The notes beneath the pieces were generated by a model that ran no database searches, had not been told where the DNA came from, and saw only the letters and a list, made by a program, of their open reading frames with translations. Made by a program: the position numbers and the translations under genes. A DNA stretch of 64,000 bases from Rhea pennata (lineage: Eukaryota > Chordata > Aves > Rheiformes > Rheidae), in NCBI RefSeq assembly GCF_028389875.1, contig NC_084665.1, forward strand, positions 97,445,435-97,509,434, written 5' to 3'. This document shows positions 23,385-42,390 of the stretch, piece after piece; position 1 is the stretch's first letter; each line of letters begins with the position of its first letter.

Positions 23385-26300
23385 CTTGAAACAATTACGT
23401 ATTTGAATACACTGATCAAATGTACACCCTTCTTTTGTTAAAAGAAAAAAAAATCCGATTATTTCAGTGATATACCAATGAACACTTACGTTTCATAAAC
23501 TAAGTTATTTTTACATTTGATGTTAGAAAATAAATATGAAGGTGCAATTATAGCTTATTGAAAATGTTTAACAGATCAGTAGATTAAGTGAAAGCAGAAA
23601 TCAAGATCTGTGTGCATCCCAGAACTTGTCACTGAATCACTATGTGACGTTACGATAAGCAACTATTTCACACACTAGTTCCAAATAATAACTAATTCCC
23701 AGTAACCTTTTAGGGACGAATCTGCATAACTAATGTTTTGTATGTTTTGTGGTAAATGTCAACAGTTCAGTTACAAAAAGTACTCATTTCCACTAAATAA
23801 ATAGACCATACAAAAGTCTGAAAGCCAAGTAAATAGAAAATAGATAATTTAAGTATGTATTTTTTTTATCTTCATGTTTAAAAATTTTGTTCTTATCAAG
23901 TTATTTTGAAATATATATTTTTGGAAACATAATACTTTAACATGAAATTATGTTTACCTAGACCACAAACATTTGCATTTTTTTTTTATCTGGGTTGCTA
24001 CAATTCTTTTTGTACTGAACAGCTTGCTGTCATCATAGCTGGCAACCTGTTGTAATTTCTTGTCACAGTATGAAATTAACAGTCATTTCCAAGACCCCAG
24101 AAAATACTAGACAGATTGTGGCTGCTAAAGATATGACAAGCAAATTTCAAGGAGATTATTCCCAAAGGTAAAATAATTCTATAAATTCATCATCATCAAG
24201 AAGCAACACCAGAAAATGAAATTTACTACTGGGCTAAACAAACATATAAATCTCTCAGCTAGCAATAAAAGGTGATGTGTGCATAAAGTAACTGAAAATC
24301 CTGAAATTCGCATAAATTTTAACTCTCTTCATTTTGAACTATCCTATTTTGTTGCTATGAGCAGACATGGATACATCTTGTTCTTAACAGCAATTCCCAA
24401 TCATGATAATTTTAAAAGGTAAGAAAAGCTTGAATTTAAAAGAATTTTGAATGGTCAAGTCGAGAAAGGAAACATTCAGATTTTTTTTTTTAGATAAGAT
24501 AACAATCTGATCAGAAATGGCAAATGTTTAAATCTCAAATTTCTTCTCATCGCCTGCTTTTATTTGTTGCGATAAAAGATATCTTTTCACATGGCAACTT
24601 GTATATTGCCTGAAATATTATTCTGTTTTCCAAATTCTAAAGCTCAAAGATAAGGTATAAATTGGCTTTTTAAGGTCACTGACTTTTTAAGGTCACTTTC
24701 CCTTGTCTAACAAAGAAACTTGACAGCTAAACAATGAACGAATTGTACTTTTCCAAAGTATTCTACAACAGTAGCACACCATCAAGTGCATAAAACAAAA
24801 CTAGCTTGTAGACAAACCACAGACTAATTTAGGAAAGCAGAGACTTTGCTTCATCATCATCACTTGTCATATACTACATTTTATTGAATCAATCATTTAA
24901 GAAAGGCATTTATGATTTTACAAATCAATGTCTATCTATACAACAGAAATCTATGAATAAAATTGTTACATGAATTATCTATCATCCTGTCCTGATAATT
25001 TCATTTTCACAATAATGAAAATGTTCCATAAACTCTGGGAGTGGCAGAGAGACAAACTAGGCTTGCTTCTAATTATGAGATCAAAGATCGGAGGTGATGC
25101 CCAAACTTTCCCCCAATGGGAAGGAAAAAGCAAGATCAGTAAAAATGTTTGTCATACATCCTTCCAAATGCATTGCTGTGACAGAAGCAGTACTGAAGAA
25201 GAGTTACCAGAAATGTGGTTTTGATTGCAAGATTTCTGCTGTTAAATGGTAGTGCTTCTGGATTCAGAACAGAGAATGGATATGAGCAAAAATCTCATTT
25301 CTGAATGGTGGTTAAGTATTAGTATTTACTGGAGCTTCTTTTAAGAGGCAGAAGAGGAAATGCTCAACTCTACTCTTACCTAGAATGATTGACAGGAAGA
25401 AGGAACTTCACCCACTCTGGGGTTAAACAACATGATGTCCTCTGATAAATTTGAGAACTAGACCCACAAACCACCCTACGCCAATACGGTTGAGACCTTG
25501 ACTCTCAAAAATATCACCTGCCAGATTCACAGCCACTTTTAGGGATGATCTGGAAACCAGCTAGACCACAGCAGAGTTGAAACAGCAGCTGCTTTCGCTG
25601 CCAGAGGACTGCAGGTGAGAAGACAAGCCAAAATTCATACTGCTGTTTCTGCCAATACTCAGATATCCATGGCACAAGGCATTGTGCTCGTGATAGAACC
25701 ATTTCTACAACAGTAGGAGAAAGATATTTTTAGCTTCTGTCATATGCCTGGTGGCTTTCTTCACAGTACTGATGGAACAGAAGTGACAGCACCAAAGCCA
25801 ATGTTTGGTCTTTGGAACTGGTTGAATGGTCTGGAGCCCTGTAAGCCAGAGAAGGCATTGGGAGACCACTCTTGATGGGTTTTCCCAGTGAACTCTAGCT
25901 ATAGATGTGAAGATGAAAAGAGTGGTATTCTACTGATCCTTTAAGAGAATGGCTTCTAGCACATTCTTAAGTCCTAAGGTAAACCTGGGCTGGCATGAAG
26001 GATAAAAAAGTATAGGTAATAAAAAGTATAGATAAAAACCTTACGGATTTTGCCAGTTACAAAGCCCGAATCTGAAGAAAACATCACAATAAGGAACAAC
26101 AGATACTAATGCAGCTTAGACTATTGTTCTACAGAACTAGAAAGATCAACACAAACTGCAAAGATCAGTACTACATCTCCCCTGTTAACAGTGTGGTTGC
26201 TGAGTACTGGTAGACAGAACATCTTGTGCACAGCTTAGGGTAAAATGATTTCTGGAAAGCGTATGTTTATAATTCCTATGGATAACAGTATGCAAATTCT

Positions 26301-27441
26301 CTGGGTCAAAAAAATGAAAACAGGAACTGCATAGTTAGGGCAATCTCAAACTCATCTCATCTGGAGTTTGACAGTCAAGCATAGCCCACACTGTATGTCC
26401 ACTGAACAGAAGTTTGGTAGGACAGAAATATGCCTTGTACACATGTCAAGAGTTAAAAATACCAACTTTTACAGTGGAACAGGAACTTATCCACCCTTCA
26501 AAAGAAAACCTTCTTCTCCTTCTCTTCTTTTGGGAAAGCAAAAAGGCAAAATTTTTTTTTTTTTTTTTCTTCCCTCCCCTCCTTCGTTCTCTTCCCTTAT
26601 ATAGTATTACCAGACTCTTCGCATCTCTCTCCTCCTCCCCAGCTTTTCCTTCTCCCTTGCATAAAGCTTACTGGAGAACCTGGAAACCAGATGCTGTATG
26701 AGGCTGTGACCCCAGATACAGCTCTTTCCATCTCTTCAGTAAAAAGGCAGAAAAGGGAAGCTGAATCTTCAGAAACCAAATGATTCCCTAACATTTTTGG
26801 GCCCTCCTACAGTTTTTGAGAATAAAATCTGAAACTTGGGTCACAAACTCTTAAGACAATGCTATCTATGTCTTTCTAAAAGTCTGTCACAGAGGTTTGT
26901 CAAAAGAATACATAGGTATTTCTTGAACAGACAATAATACTCGAAAAATAGACAATACTCAATATCCGCATCATGGATAAGATATTTCTTCTTGCTCCCT
27001 ACTCCTTTCTGATTCTTCCTGTTCCTGGAATTTTTATTTCAAAGGTATTAGGAGCTGGACCTGTCAGTCTTCTCATGCCCACATCTTTGCACCAATTTGC
27101 TCTCAACCAAATTTCAGTGGTGAAAGCCTACAACTATTTGATAGAGAAACATGCCCAAATTTTCCACAAAACAATACTGTGCTCACCATGAGCATCTTTG
27201 TTTCCATGAATGCTTAGCTGACACATATTTGAAAATATTTGCATGATAAATCTGCAGTAACTTTATAATGTTTAATGTTATGTTTAACCCCCTAAGTGGC
27301 ATGTTATTCACCCCCCAAACTGACTCTCAATCAACAGCTGAAATAAGAATATGCAAACCACAAAATTATATGAGTGATACAGTGTGAACACTCTTGCCTA
27401 ATTTTAACTATTACCTTAGGTTCAACATCTCTTTCCCTTTC

Positions 27442-27461
27442 AAAAAAAAAAAAAAAAAAAA
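27442..27461 (+). repeat. Poly(A) run, 20 nt
   Basis: Uninterrupted A tract inside a FAM135A intron. No retrocopy body was recognised beside it. Confidence 0.9.
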
Positions 27462-27863
27462 TGTCTTCCCAGACCAACTTAATGAGGATATAAGACTAGC
27501 TAGTAAAAACTTTACAGCAGATATTTAAATAACCCCAAGAAAAACAGACACAGAAACAGGTAATCCTAAATGAGTGTGCATGTACTTGACTAATCACAGT
27601 GAAATCACTAACTTCAGTGGCTGAAGAGGTGGCTGACACATACAGCATGGTAGCTGCTTCCATTCATTAAGTTAAGAAGGGATATCTGAAAGTAACTGTC
27701 CACCTCTGGAAAACAACCGTCTACTGTTTACTTTACTTGAAGAATAGGGTACTAAAGCCAAAGTAACTTTTAAGTAAACTGAAACAAGAGGTGGTTGGAC
27801 AAATATTTTTAGGTTTCTTATTTACATTTATGTACAGTGGTCTTTAGAAGGTAGTAAGCATTA

Positions 27864-30428
<2,565 letters not shown>

Positions 30429-31372
30429 TTACACATGATTTTTGAAAAGAGAGAGAAAACAAGCAATCTCCACCAACCTCTCCCACCCAAGATCAAGATT
30501 ATATTTGAGTATTTCCCTTACCACCAAATATTTAGAAAATATTTTGAGATGTGCATGACTGAATAAACCCCTGCTTTGACACATGATGGCATTCAATGTG
30601 ATAAATGCATGATAGTTACTAGAACAACCTGCAGGAGAAGGACTCTGAAAGTACTCCTGTGAGGAGGAAGAACATCACTTCTCTTACTCTAGATATTTCA
30701 AAGCAGAAGCAATATCTCAAATCTGCTTAGCAACTGGACCAAAAGTAGTGATTAACAGCTTGAGCTAGGCAATTGCAAAATACCTCTCTCTGCAAGAAGT
30801 TGATTGCATTTAGTTGTTTCTCTCACTAATCAGGCTATGGGGAAGATTGATGGGACTCTATTTAGCTTCATGTATCTACAAGAATAATTTTAACTTGATC
30901 TGTGTTGTCTACTGTCATAATACGTAAGTCTGTATATACCACTTCTCTAGCAGGGATACTAGACTTACTCTCGTTATTAATGCAGCTGTTATGCTTACAA
31001 ATCCCTGGTGAGGTAAAGATCACACTATCTTAGACACTGAGTTTAAAAGTATAGTACAGAAGATGGACAAAAGCAGAATGACAAAATGCCTTTCTACTTT
31101 ACAAATGTAATCTCAGGACATGAAGAGAACACGTGACCAGCCAAATATGCGCAGGAAATCTGTGGCAGAACTGTTACAGCCAGATCATTTGAGTGCCACA
31201 ATATTATACCTGTGATCATCTTTTGCTGTATATTACTACATTCTTAAACAAAAACTGCTAAAACAAAGCTATGTATGTCTACGTAGAATATAGTAGTAAC
31301 AAATTATTTGATAGTATAATTTTTCCCAAGAAAGAATTATTAACTCCGAAAATTCCAATGTAAGGCTAAATG

Positions 31373-31392
31373 AAAAAAAAAAAAAAAAAAAA
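31373..31392 (+). repeat. Poly(A) run followed by CAAA units
   Basis: Twenty A followed by caaacaaac. Simple repeat, intronic. Confidence 0.85.
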
Positions 31393-33024
31393 CAAACAAA
31401 CATATTAAGGTACTGAATGCCAGAGTTGCCCTAAACTCATTTCCTCTAATGCAACAGTGTATTACAGTGACAGAATAGGGTATTTGTTTCTTATCAATAT
31501 ACAGCTTAACCATACATGCATAGTCTTTCCAGTCATTTTCACTACCAGATCACCAAAATTGCTGCAGTATCAGATGTTCTCCACTGCAGCTTGATTTGCC
31601 TAACAAATTTAGGAATGAAAAATACATATCCTCTGTGTTGCCACACAGTTGCTTTAAGAGCATAACAGTGGTATATTTGGAAAATAAAATACTGAGCTGC
31701 TGGCACTCTTGCACACTAAAATTTTAAAATATTCTTCTAGAATACATTAAAAAATATGAGTAAGAAAATCAAACACATAGATGTTTTTAGAAACAACAAA
31801 ACATCTCCAGAAATTGAATTAGTTTATCCTGAAGATAAATGTCCATCACACTTACAGCTCTTGAAAAAGAGACATAGTCTTCTAAGATCTGAACATTAAC
31901 ACAAATGCTCTCTGACATCTTTTTATTCACTATTTAGTCAATGCTATAAAAAAATAAGAAACTCTCCTTCTGCATCATAACCAAGGACAATTTCCTTGCT
32001 GGAAACAAACCAGTGACGATCCATCAATCACTGTCAGGAATATGGACACCTCTGAACTAAAACTTCAGAAACATGAGGCACTGATTTGAGATAAAAAGGT
32101 GCTTGCAACTAGCTATGTGAATGTACCTCAAAGATTAAACACTTATTCTTCTAACTTGTATAGACTCAGAGAAAGAATAGATTACTGCAGTATACAGTGT
32201 TCAAATCCAGAGGTCTAAGGGAACATGTAATAAGTCTTTAATATTATTTTCAAATAGAGAAAGGTTTAAGGATTTTGTCAAATCTAGTGTGAGAAAAAAG
32301 GGTTTTGAAAGTTTAAGACAGAAACATGACTTGTCCTATTTGTTCTTTCTTTCAGTTATCTGCAACTGCTGGACGTAACGATATAGCTCTGCAAAACCAG
32401 TGCATTTCTGAACAGCAGGTGGCAATATTACAATCTTTTGAGTATAAGATAGCATTAATTCAACAAACTAAAAAAAAAATTATACTGCAGTATTTGTATT
32501 TGCTTTATAGCACCAGCTTACCAATTCAGATCATACTGTAAAATCAGACACAGTAAAACTCCATTAGTCTTTGCTAGCAAACAAAAGATCTGGTCCAACT
32601 ACAATAATTCACAAAAGGAAAAAAAATAATCAGCAAGAGCTGTAAAACACAGAGTTACTGAAACAATCTTAAGCTCAGCAAGTCTTTAAAGTGCCAAATG
32701 GCATACCAACAACTTATCCTATTACATGCCCTTCTCTTGTATTCTTTCCCTAAATATCTACCTGTAAGAAACAGCTGACTAGGCTAGACAGCTTTGGTCT
32801 GACCAGAAAACAGATGTTTTACTGTACGTGCAGCACAAAAAAAAATCTCTTTCTCTTTTTGTAAGCCAGTAAAAGGATGAAAAAGCTGAATAATCCAACT
32901 AAGATGAAAATCCAATACGGCTCAGAAATTTATATAGAATTTTACATGAGGACAATGCTTTCTCCAACAATGCTATAAGATCTTGCAGTTTACTTTCTAG
33001 CTACATGACGACCAAAAAAGGTTG

Positions 33025-33198
33025 CCATCCTTGGAGAGGCTCAAAATTTGAATGGATATGACTGAGCAATTTTCTCCAACATCAAAGCTAGATCTTACTT
33101 CAAAGTCATATCTAACTTTGAAGATGCCAATGGTGTGAGTTGTACAGGTCCAGATGACCTCCAGCCTCCTTCCAACCCAAATTATTCCGTGATTCTTT
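33025..33198 (+). mobile_element. CR1 LINE 3' fragment
   Basis: Plus-oriented CR1-like sequence: ccatccttggagaggctcaa near the start, then a diverged body, then gatgacctccagcctccttc and a terminal ccaacccaaattattccgtg attctt. Antisense to FAM135A. Confidence 0.78.
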
Positions 33199-34655
33199 CA
33201 CCAACAGTTGTTTTATACAATAAACTGGTGTTGGTTTAAACAAAGCTTCCAGTTCTTGCTTCCAACCCACACTGCACTGAAAAGAGAGATTTTTTTCAGA
33301 CTGACAAGAAAGCTAATGCCTACGTTGAGTTGCGTACCAGTGCATTACCTGGTATTAGTGCCTTGGTAGTATCAAAAATGTTGTTTTATTGAAGCTGACA
33401 TTACAGTACAGCTCTGTGCTTCGAGTGCCTTTTCTTACCTCACTACAAGAATGTAACCCACTAAATATGTTTTTGCCCTTACTTGTGAAAGGCAAGGGGC
33501 TTTGCATTGACCCAGCAGTGCAGAATCTCAGGACTTCTCTGGCTTGTGCAGAGACAGGTATCATACGCCAGAGGTCCCAGCTAATGGTCAATTAATGGTC
33601 ACTGCAGCAGTGCAACCTTGTAGGTCAGGGAGAAGAAAAAACAGCATTAGGGGTAACAGAAAAAATGAGTAACTGGGAAACAGTGAAAATAAAAGCATGT
33701 GAGCAGACTGCAAAAAAAAAAAAAAAACATAAAAAATAATGAAAAAGATGTATAAAAAATGTAGGAAAATAAATCCAGGCAGGCCCAAGGCTAAGGAGGC
33801 AGAACGCCCCATTATGAACATCTTCCTACTCCTGCTGGAGCACTGGGATGCTGATGACTCCCTGTAACCCTTCTCCTCCTGGTTCTGCTTGAGGATGATC
33901 TCAATCTCAGGATTCAGATGGCTTTTGGAAGCAGAGTATAACATCAGAGAAAAGAGATTAGGTAGGTTTTGTATAACAACTTTAACTATATTAATAATGA
34001 GATTTTTCTGTATTAATTTGAGCTATGAATTTTAGTGTTTTTGTAACTGGACTAATAGTAATTTCTTGTTGCATCTTTGATTAGGTTGTTAAAACATGAA
34101 CCTGATAAACAACAGATTCTTAGCTCTGTATGCAACATGTGTTCCCTTTTGGCCACAGCAAGATTTTGACCATCAGAGAGCCATAGAGGCACTAAACAGA
34201 TTTTTCTGAGACACTACTGTCCAGTCTTTTTTGTCCCATGAATTCATTTGAGATCTGGTGGCTGATTTGACTCCACTCCGGATGAAGTTCCATTTGCAAG
34301 GACCTAGATAGAGAACACTTCCTTTACTAGACAAGGAGACTTTGCAGGAGCAACCAGTATCATCCAGGAGAGCAAAGCTAGCTAGAACAAATTACACTTT
34401 CCCTAAAAAAGGACAGCCAGGATGAGGTAGAAATGCACACTTGAACACAGGTCTTCCCAAAAGTTCTTCCTTGGCTTTCTGGGTCCTCCCTTGAAGGACC
34501 TGCATATAAGCACATCTCTTTCTGACAGATCTTTCCTATAGTTACCAGGAAATAGCTGCAGCGTTTGCTGATAGGCATAACTTTCTCATTAGACAAGCAA
34601 AATTTGACAGATGGAGACTTTTGCTTTGTGAAGGCCAAACACAATATAAATGTTG

Positions 34656-34678
34656 AAAAAAAAAAAAAAAAAAAAAAA
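34656..34678 (+). repeat. Poly(A) run, 23 nt
   Basis: Uninterrupted A tract in a FAM135A intron. Confidence 0.9.
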
Positions 34679-35140
34679 TCTCCCAAGTGACAAGCAGTAA
34701 AAAAACCTGATAACCGATGTTTTTTTTCCTAGAAATTAAACATCTGTTGAGACAACAAAAGAGGCTCTGATTCGCAGGTATGAGCAATGAGAAGGTAACA
34801 TGGTGAGTTTGCTCACTGTAGCCTTTAGACTACATGATGGGAGAGAGCATGTCAACATGTGGGGTTACAGAACTCTTCAAAACTGCAAGTGCTAATACAC
34901 TGCTCTGCATTATACAAACACAATCACCTAGTAGATTTTTTAAAAATTGTTGATTTAGACAAAATTAACCATGTCAAACCCTACCTATGTTAAAACAGAA
35001 ACACTTGTTTAAAAAGTGAGATTATATTTAAAGCATGTTAGATGTTTTTTTCTAGTTGAGTAAGGCCTACCAAACAAAGGTTGTAGAAATTCTTCAGCTT
35101 CACCGACCTCAGACTTAAGGGGGAAAAAGGAACAGTACTT

Positions 35141-35163
35141 AAAAAAAAAAAAAAAAAAAAAAA
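35141..35163 (+). repeat. Poly(A) run, 23 nt
   Basis: Uninterrupted A tract in a FAM135A intron, about 0.5 kb from the previous one. Confidence 0.9.
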
Positions 35164-36222
35164 CTTTCCAGGCCTCCCTTCCCAAACTCTGTGCCCTTGT
35201 CTCAGTATTGTAATGGAGCATCCTGCACTTTTCTATTAATTCATTCTGTTCACGAACACCATCTAAGTAGTTCTTAATTGATATATAACAAAAATGTTTT
35301 CTGTTTCTTGGTGCTTGCCACATTTTTATTTACCCAGAAAAATGTATGTATATTAACTGATTAAAAATATTTATTTTTTCCCACTCATCACTTAACATTG
35401 TATTTCCCAGAAGTGCTGTTGTAGGAGATGCAACAGTAACCAGTCAGTCAAAAAACACTCCAGACTGATAATTTGAGGGTATCTAAACAAATGGGTAAAG
35501 TCAGACTTGAATCTGCTCCCTTCATCTACCTATGAGCCAACTCAATTAATGCAGCTGTGTTAGTATGCACTCTGCCCCCAAAATGTATCCTACTTTGAGA
35601 AAAATAAATGGGACAGGTATTCCCTAAAAATAACAGAAAAAGAGAAAAAGAATATGCATACTGGGATAAACCCTCTATTAAGATGTAAAACATGCTTTCT
35701 AGAGGATGAAACAATGAGAAAACGTCAAAATAATGTAATTTTTCCTCAAGCAGCTGCTCTTTAAAGTGATAAATTAGATGAAATTTTCCTGTAGGAATGT
35801 CATTATAGACAGTCTGCCATGCCATACTTCGTAAACAGGCTATGAAGTTAGAAGAAAGCTATTTTAATTTAGAAACAGCACTGTTATTATTTCTTCCTAC
35901 TTTCTCAAAATATTACTGTTTTATTGCTGAACACAACCAAACAAGATCTCTGAGGAGGCACAGGACAGTAGGTCCCAAAATACAATGCATAAGTCACTCT
36001 GCTCCAAAAACCACTGGTAGGATTAGTTGCGACTGATACTGTTCAATTTTCTTTCTGCTGGGTATTCTCTCTCTTTTGTCTTCCTTTCCCCTACTACTCC
36101 TCTCCCTCCATGAATTTCTCTTTCCCAGCTGTCTTGTGGCCTGCTGCTGAGCATCACAGTTCAGAACAACACAGGGCTCTACTTTTAGTTTTACTTCTAT
36201 AAATAGTATAGAACAGATATTA

Positions 36223-36360
<138 letters not shown>

Positions 36361-37118
36361 CTAATGCAGCAATATATATTCTGCATTCAGTCTGAATTCT
36401 TATTCCCCAGTGTTTTTTTCAATATAAAAGCACATAAATAAAAGCATCTATATTAACTTCAAACAGACACATTGCAGCTGGTTATTCTCATTTTTCAATT
36501 TTTTTCTTGTAACACAGAATAAAGTGATATACATTTTTTTGTAAGACTACTTTGTTCTAACACACCAAAACAAATCTCAATATAACAAACTGCCAGCCTT
36601 ACATCTAGGCCTCCCCATACACATAATCTTATCTGTAGAGAAACAGAAGACCAAACTGCATATACAAAACTAAATCACACTGCCCATGAAATAGAAGTAT
36701 GGGACAATTGCTGTAACAACGGAAAGACAGACTACATTAGCACAGTTTAATTCAGAACAACCCCCTCTCTAAAACATTACTGCCAATTCATAGCTGCTTC
36801 TCTACAATCATTAACAGTAAAAAAAATAAAAAGTGGTAGGCAAAAAATGCAGTAACTTTTCAACGCAAATTCCAAAGGATCTGTGCTAAAATCTGTAGTA
36901 TTCAAAATATTCATAAATGATCTGGAAAAGGAAAGGAGGAGAATAACAAGAGATTGTTGTCAGCACCAAATTACCCAGGACAGTCAAGTCTAGAACTGAC
37001 CAGAATTACAGAAACATCTTATAGTACCGCACAACTGGGTGGATAAAATGGCAAGGCTTAGAAACGCAACACAATGTTACGTCGAAGAACAGTCCTAAAT
37101 ATATACACACATAATAAA

Positions 37119-37144
37119 GTGTGTGTGCACGTGCGCACGTGTGT
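37119..37144. repeat. Alternating purine-pyrimidine tract with CACGTG palindrome
   Basis: All 26 bases alternate G/A with T/C. The core cacgtgcgcacgtg is a perfect 14-bp palindrome holding two CACGTG E-boxes. Such tracts can adopt Z-DNA; whether this one does is unknown. Confidence 0.8.
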
Positions 37145-37421
37145 TATGATTAGCTACGTTAGGAAATCAATAGAAGAACAGAAAATATCAATATAGTATT
37201 TAGTAAGTCCATAGTGCATAAGCATTTTCAATGTCTGATGAAATTCTGATCATCCCATCTTAAAAGAGAGGAAGTTTGGAGATAGGCAGAAAAGGATATC
37301 ATGAATAGTCAAAAAAACCTGTTCCACACCTCTTCCGCAAAAGAAGAGGCTGAATGGACTAGGTCTCAATTCCCTAGAAAAAATGCATTCAAAAACCCCA
37401 TATAAATGTGTGTGAGTGTAT

Positions 37422-37438
37422 ACACACACACACACACA
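37422..37438. repeat. (CA)n microsatellite
   Basis: Eight to nine AC units flanked by TATA-like sequence. Confidence 0.85.
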
Positions 37439-38264
37439 TATATACATATCTCAATCGGCCAGTGTCAAGGAGAAGAGTCCATGAGTAGCTATTAGACTCA
37501 ACGGTCTCAACGGGATTCCCAACTTGGGAAGTTTCAGAACTGCTGACTGCCAAAAACTATGAGGCAACTACCTAAGAGCAAGCACAGCTCAGTGCCTGCC
37601 CAGCCTGATCTCATGGTATCCCAGCAGCTAGCACCAGGAATATGCCACTGTGCTAAAGTAACCTTTCACTGGACCCATTAAAGACGCTCTCTATTCTATC
37701 GCTTCCCTGAAGTACATCTAATACAATACGTAGCCCAGAAAAAAAATATGTATTTATAAAAATAGGTCTTCTGTGTTTTTTTAAGTTTACCTCTTCTGAA
37801 AATATGAAAGTTCACAAAAGTTTAAGACAGCTAATTTGATACTGATTCAGTGTCATCATGCAGATCCTACAGTACAGTGACAAAGAGATCGATATTTTGT
37901 ATTTCTCAGATCTTGTGAAATAAAAATTTCCCTTCTTCCCCTACCAATTTCTAAAATATTAAAATCAAGGGTATTTTATCTATAATTCCGCCTAGTTATG
38001 CTGAGAACTTAGAGGATTTCAGTATATACAACAAAACAGCAGCAACAAATATTATTCATTATATATCTACCTTCGGTTTTGTATTAGGTGTTGTAATTAC
38101 TTTAATACAAACTACAGATCAAATCACAGACTCTGTGAGGGGACTTATTTGCATGAAATACATTGAAATCATCATTTCCTGCTAAATGCAATAAAAACAT
38201 ACAGAAGGTGGCAAACTGCAAGGCAACAGTGTCATTAAATATGTCTGAAAATGTACACTATTTA

Positions 38265-38393
<129 letters not shown>

Positions 38394-39043
38394 TTAAAAG
38401 GGAAAACAATCAAGAGTTACATACTTTTTACTGCAAGTTAAACTTGCAGAAAATAGAATACTGCAATAACTCGGCAGCACAGCTTTATATTTAAACACAG
38501 CTAACGATATTCTCACCCCTAATTAAAATTCAATGAGACCTGGGAAGATAAACTGCTATGTCAAATACAATGTAGAAAAAGTCTGTAAAAATGACATTCA
38601 ACTTAGCCACCACTTAAAAAAGGATTTAGGAAGTCATGTTTGATGAGTTTGTCTCAGCACCCAATAGATACATAGCACTCTGAACATTAAATACTTAAAA
38701 ATCTGATTAACTTTGATAAAAGTCAGTTAAAGTTCTCTGAGCTAATTTAAAGAACTTGGTGAAGAGGCAAGGAATAAGGGCATATTAGAAAGCTTTTTGC
38801 AGGGTAAAAGTCAAAGTGGACTGTCAGCAGATAAAGATACATTAAAAGTGGTACACAAGACAACTAAAGCTAGTTTAGCCAGCCTCCGAAAGATTCCCCT
38901 ACATCAATGATCGCAAATAACTTTGGAGTTTGTCAGGAAAGAATAAGGCCCTTTTCCTCCATCACTCCACATTCACCATCTAAACCATCGTAAGATTACC
39001 AAGAAAGGCAACTCCTACTGCCCTAATTAGAGAACAAGGTTCT

Positions 39044-39077
39044 TATTTAAATCAGTTATTAATAACTGATTTAAATA
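39044..39077. repeat. Perfect 34-bp palindrome
   Basis: The sequence equals its own reverse complement over 34 bases, with no spacer. Its half-site is tatttaaatcagttatt. A second hairpin, atttcttt-aa-aaagaaat, lies at 39,093-39,110. The element is AT-rich; its origin is unknown. Confidence 0.95.
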
Positions 39078-39607
39078 GTAAGGAGAATCCCTATTTCTTT
39101 AAAAAGAAATCTGACTATATGGACTATTTGAAGGCTTCAAAGACATGTTTTTAAACAATAGTTTTTATGGTTAACTTTTATATCAACTCTTGGCACCCAA
39201 TGGCACCTGAACATTTATGCTAGTAAGAAGGCACATTCAGAGTTCAACGTTAAAAGTGCTTAACAATGGGTGCTTTCTGCCCATAAGCAGAAAGAAAAGC
39301 TGTATTTTTTTTTTTTAATTTAGGAATTCAAAAGATGAACAAGAAAGTCCTGCAAATATAAAAATGGTCCAATATTTTGTGTGTTGCTTTGTTGATTTCC
39401 TCACATCGTTCATTTTAGAAGCTTCACAAAAAGAAACAGAAAGACTGATGGCAGAAAGCTATTAAGAAAAACAAACCAGAGGGGATATCACTTCTTAGCA
39501 TGCACTTGTGCTTCAAACTAAAAGCAGGTGAAAAGATTCAAGCTGTTCACATTTTCCCAACTTCTTGCATTTAGCAGGAGACTTACTCATTTCTACTACA
39601 ATATTCT

Positions 39608-39759
39608 CTCCATCCTTGGAGATACGTTAAAACTTGACCGGACATGGTCCTGGGCAGTCTGCTCTAGTTGCTCCCATTTAGAGCAGGGGGGTTGGACTAG
39701 AAGATCGCCAGAATCCCCACCAACCTCAACCAGCGATTCTATGACACGTATGATTCTAT
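39608..39759 (+). mobile_element. CR1 LINE 3' end, relatively well preserved
   Basis: Diagnostic CR1 text in order: catccttggagatacgttaa, then cctgggcagtctgctct, gcaggggggttggactagaa gatcgccag, ccaacctcaacc and a gattctatga-type terminus. 5'-truncated and antisense to FAM135A. Confidence 0.9.
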
Positions 39760-40098
39760 CTAACGTTTTAAAATCTAATACTTGATGTTTGCAGTAATGT
39801 CTCATTTTACATGTAGAATTTTCCTCATAATATGATACATGCACTGAATTTTCATCGACAATGTAACATTAGCCTATTACCAGGGTATGGGCAAATATCT
39901 GTATGTAATAAAAACTAGAAGATTTACCTAATTTGAACTATGACATAAACTGAGCTTATGTGTACAGAAGTTTTGAAGAGAAATGTTACATAAAATTCTT
40001 AATTTAAATGATTTCATGGAATAAAGTGTCAAAGCCAGCCTTACAAAGTCAGGTTCCCATTTCCTTTCAGTGAACCTATTTCAGCAAGGTTTAGTTCA

Positions 40099-42390
<2,292 letters not shown>

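Noticed and set aside
26368-26701. Open frames with Phe runs near 26.4-26.7 kb, and similar ones near 34.4-34.8 kb and 35.0-35.3 kb
   Set aside because: They are created by poly(T)/poly(A) tracts and lack conserved sequence.
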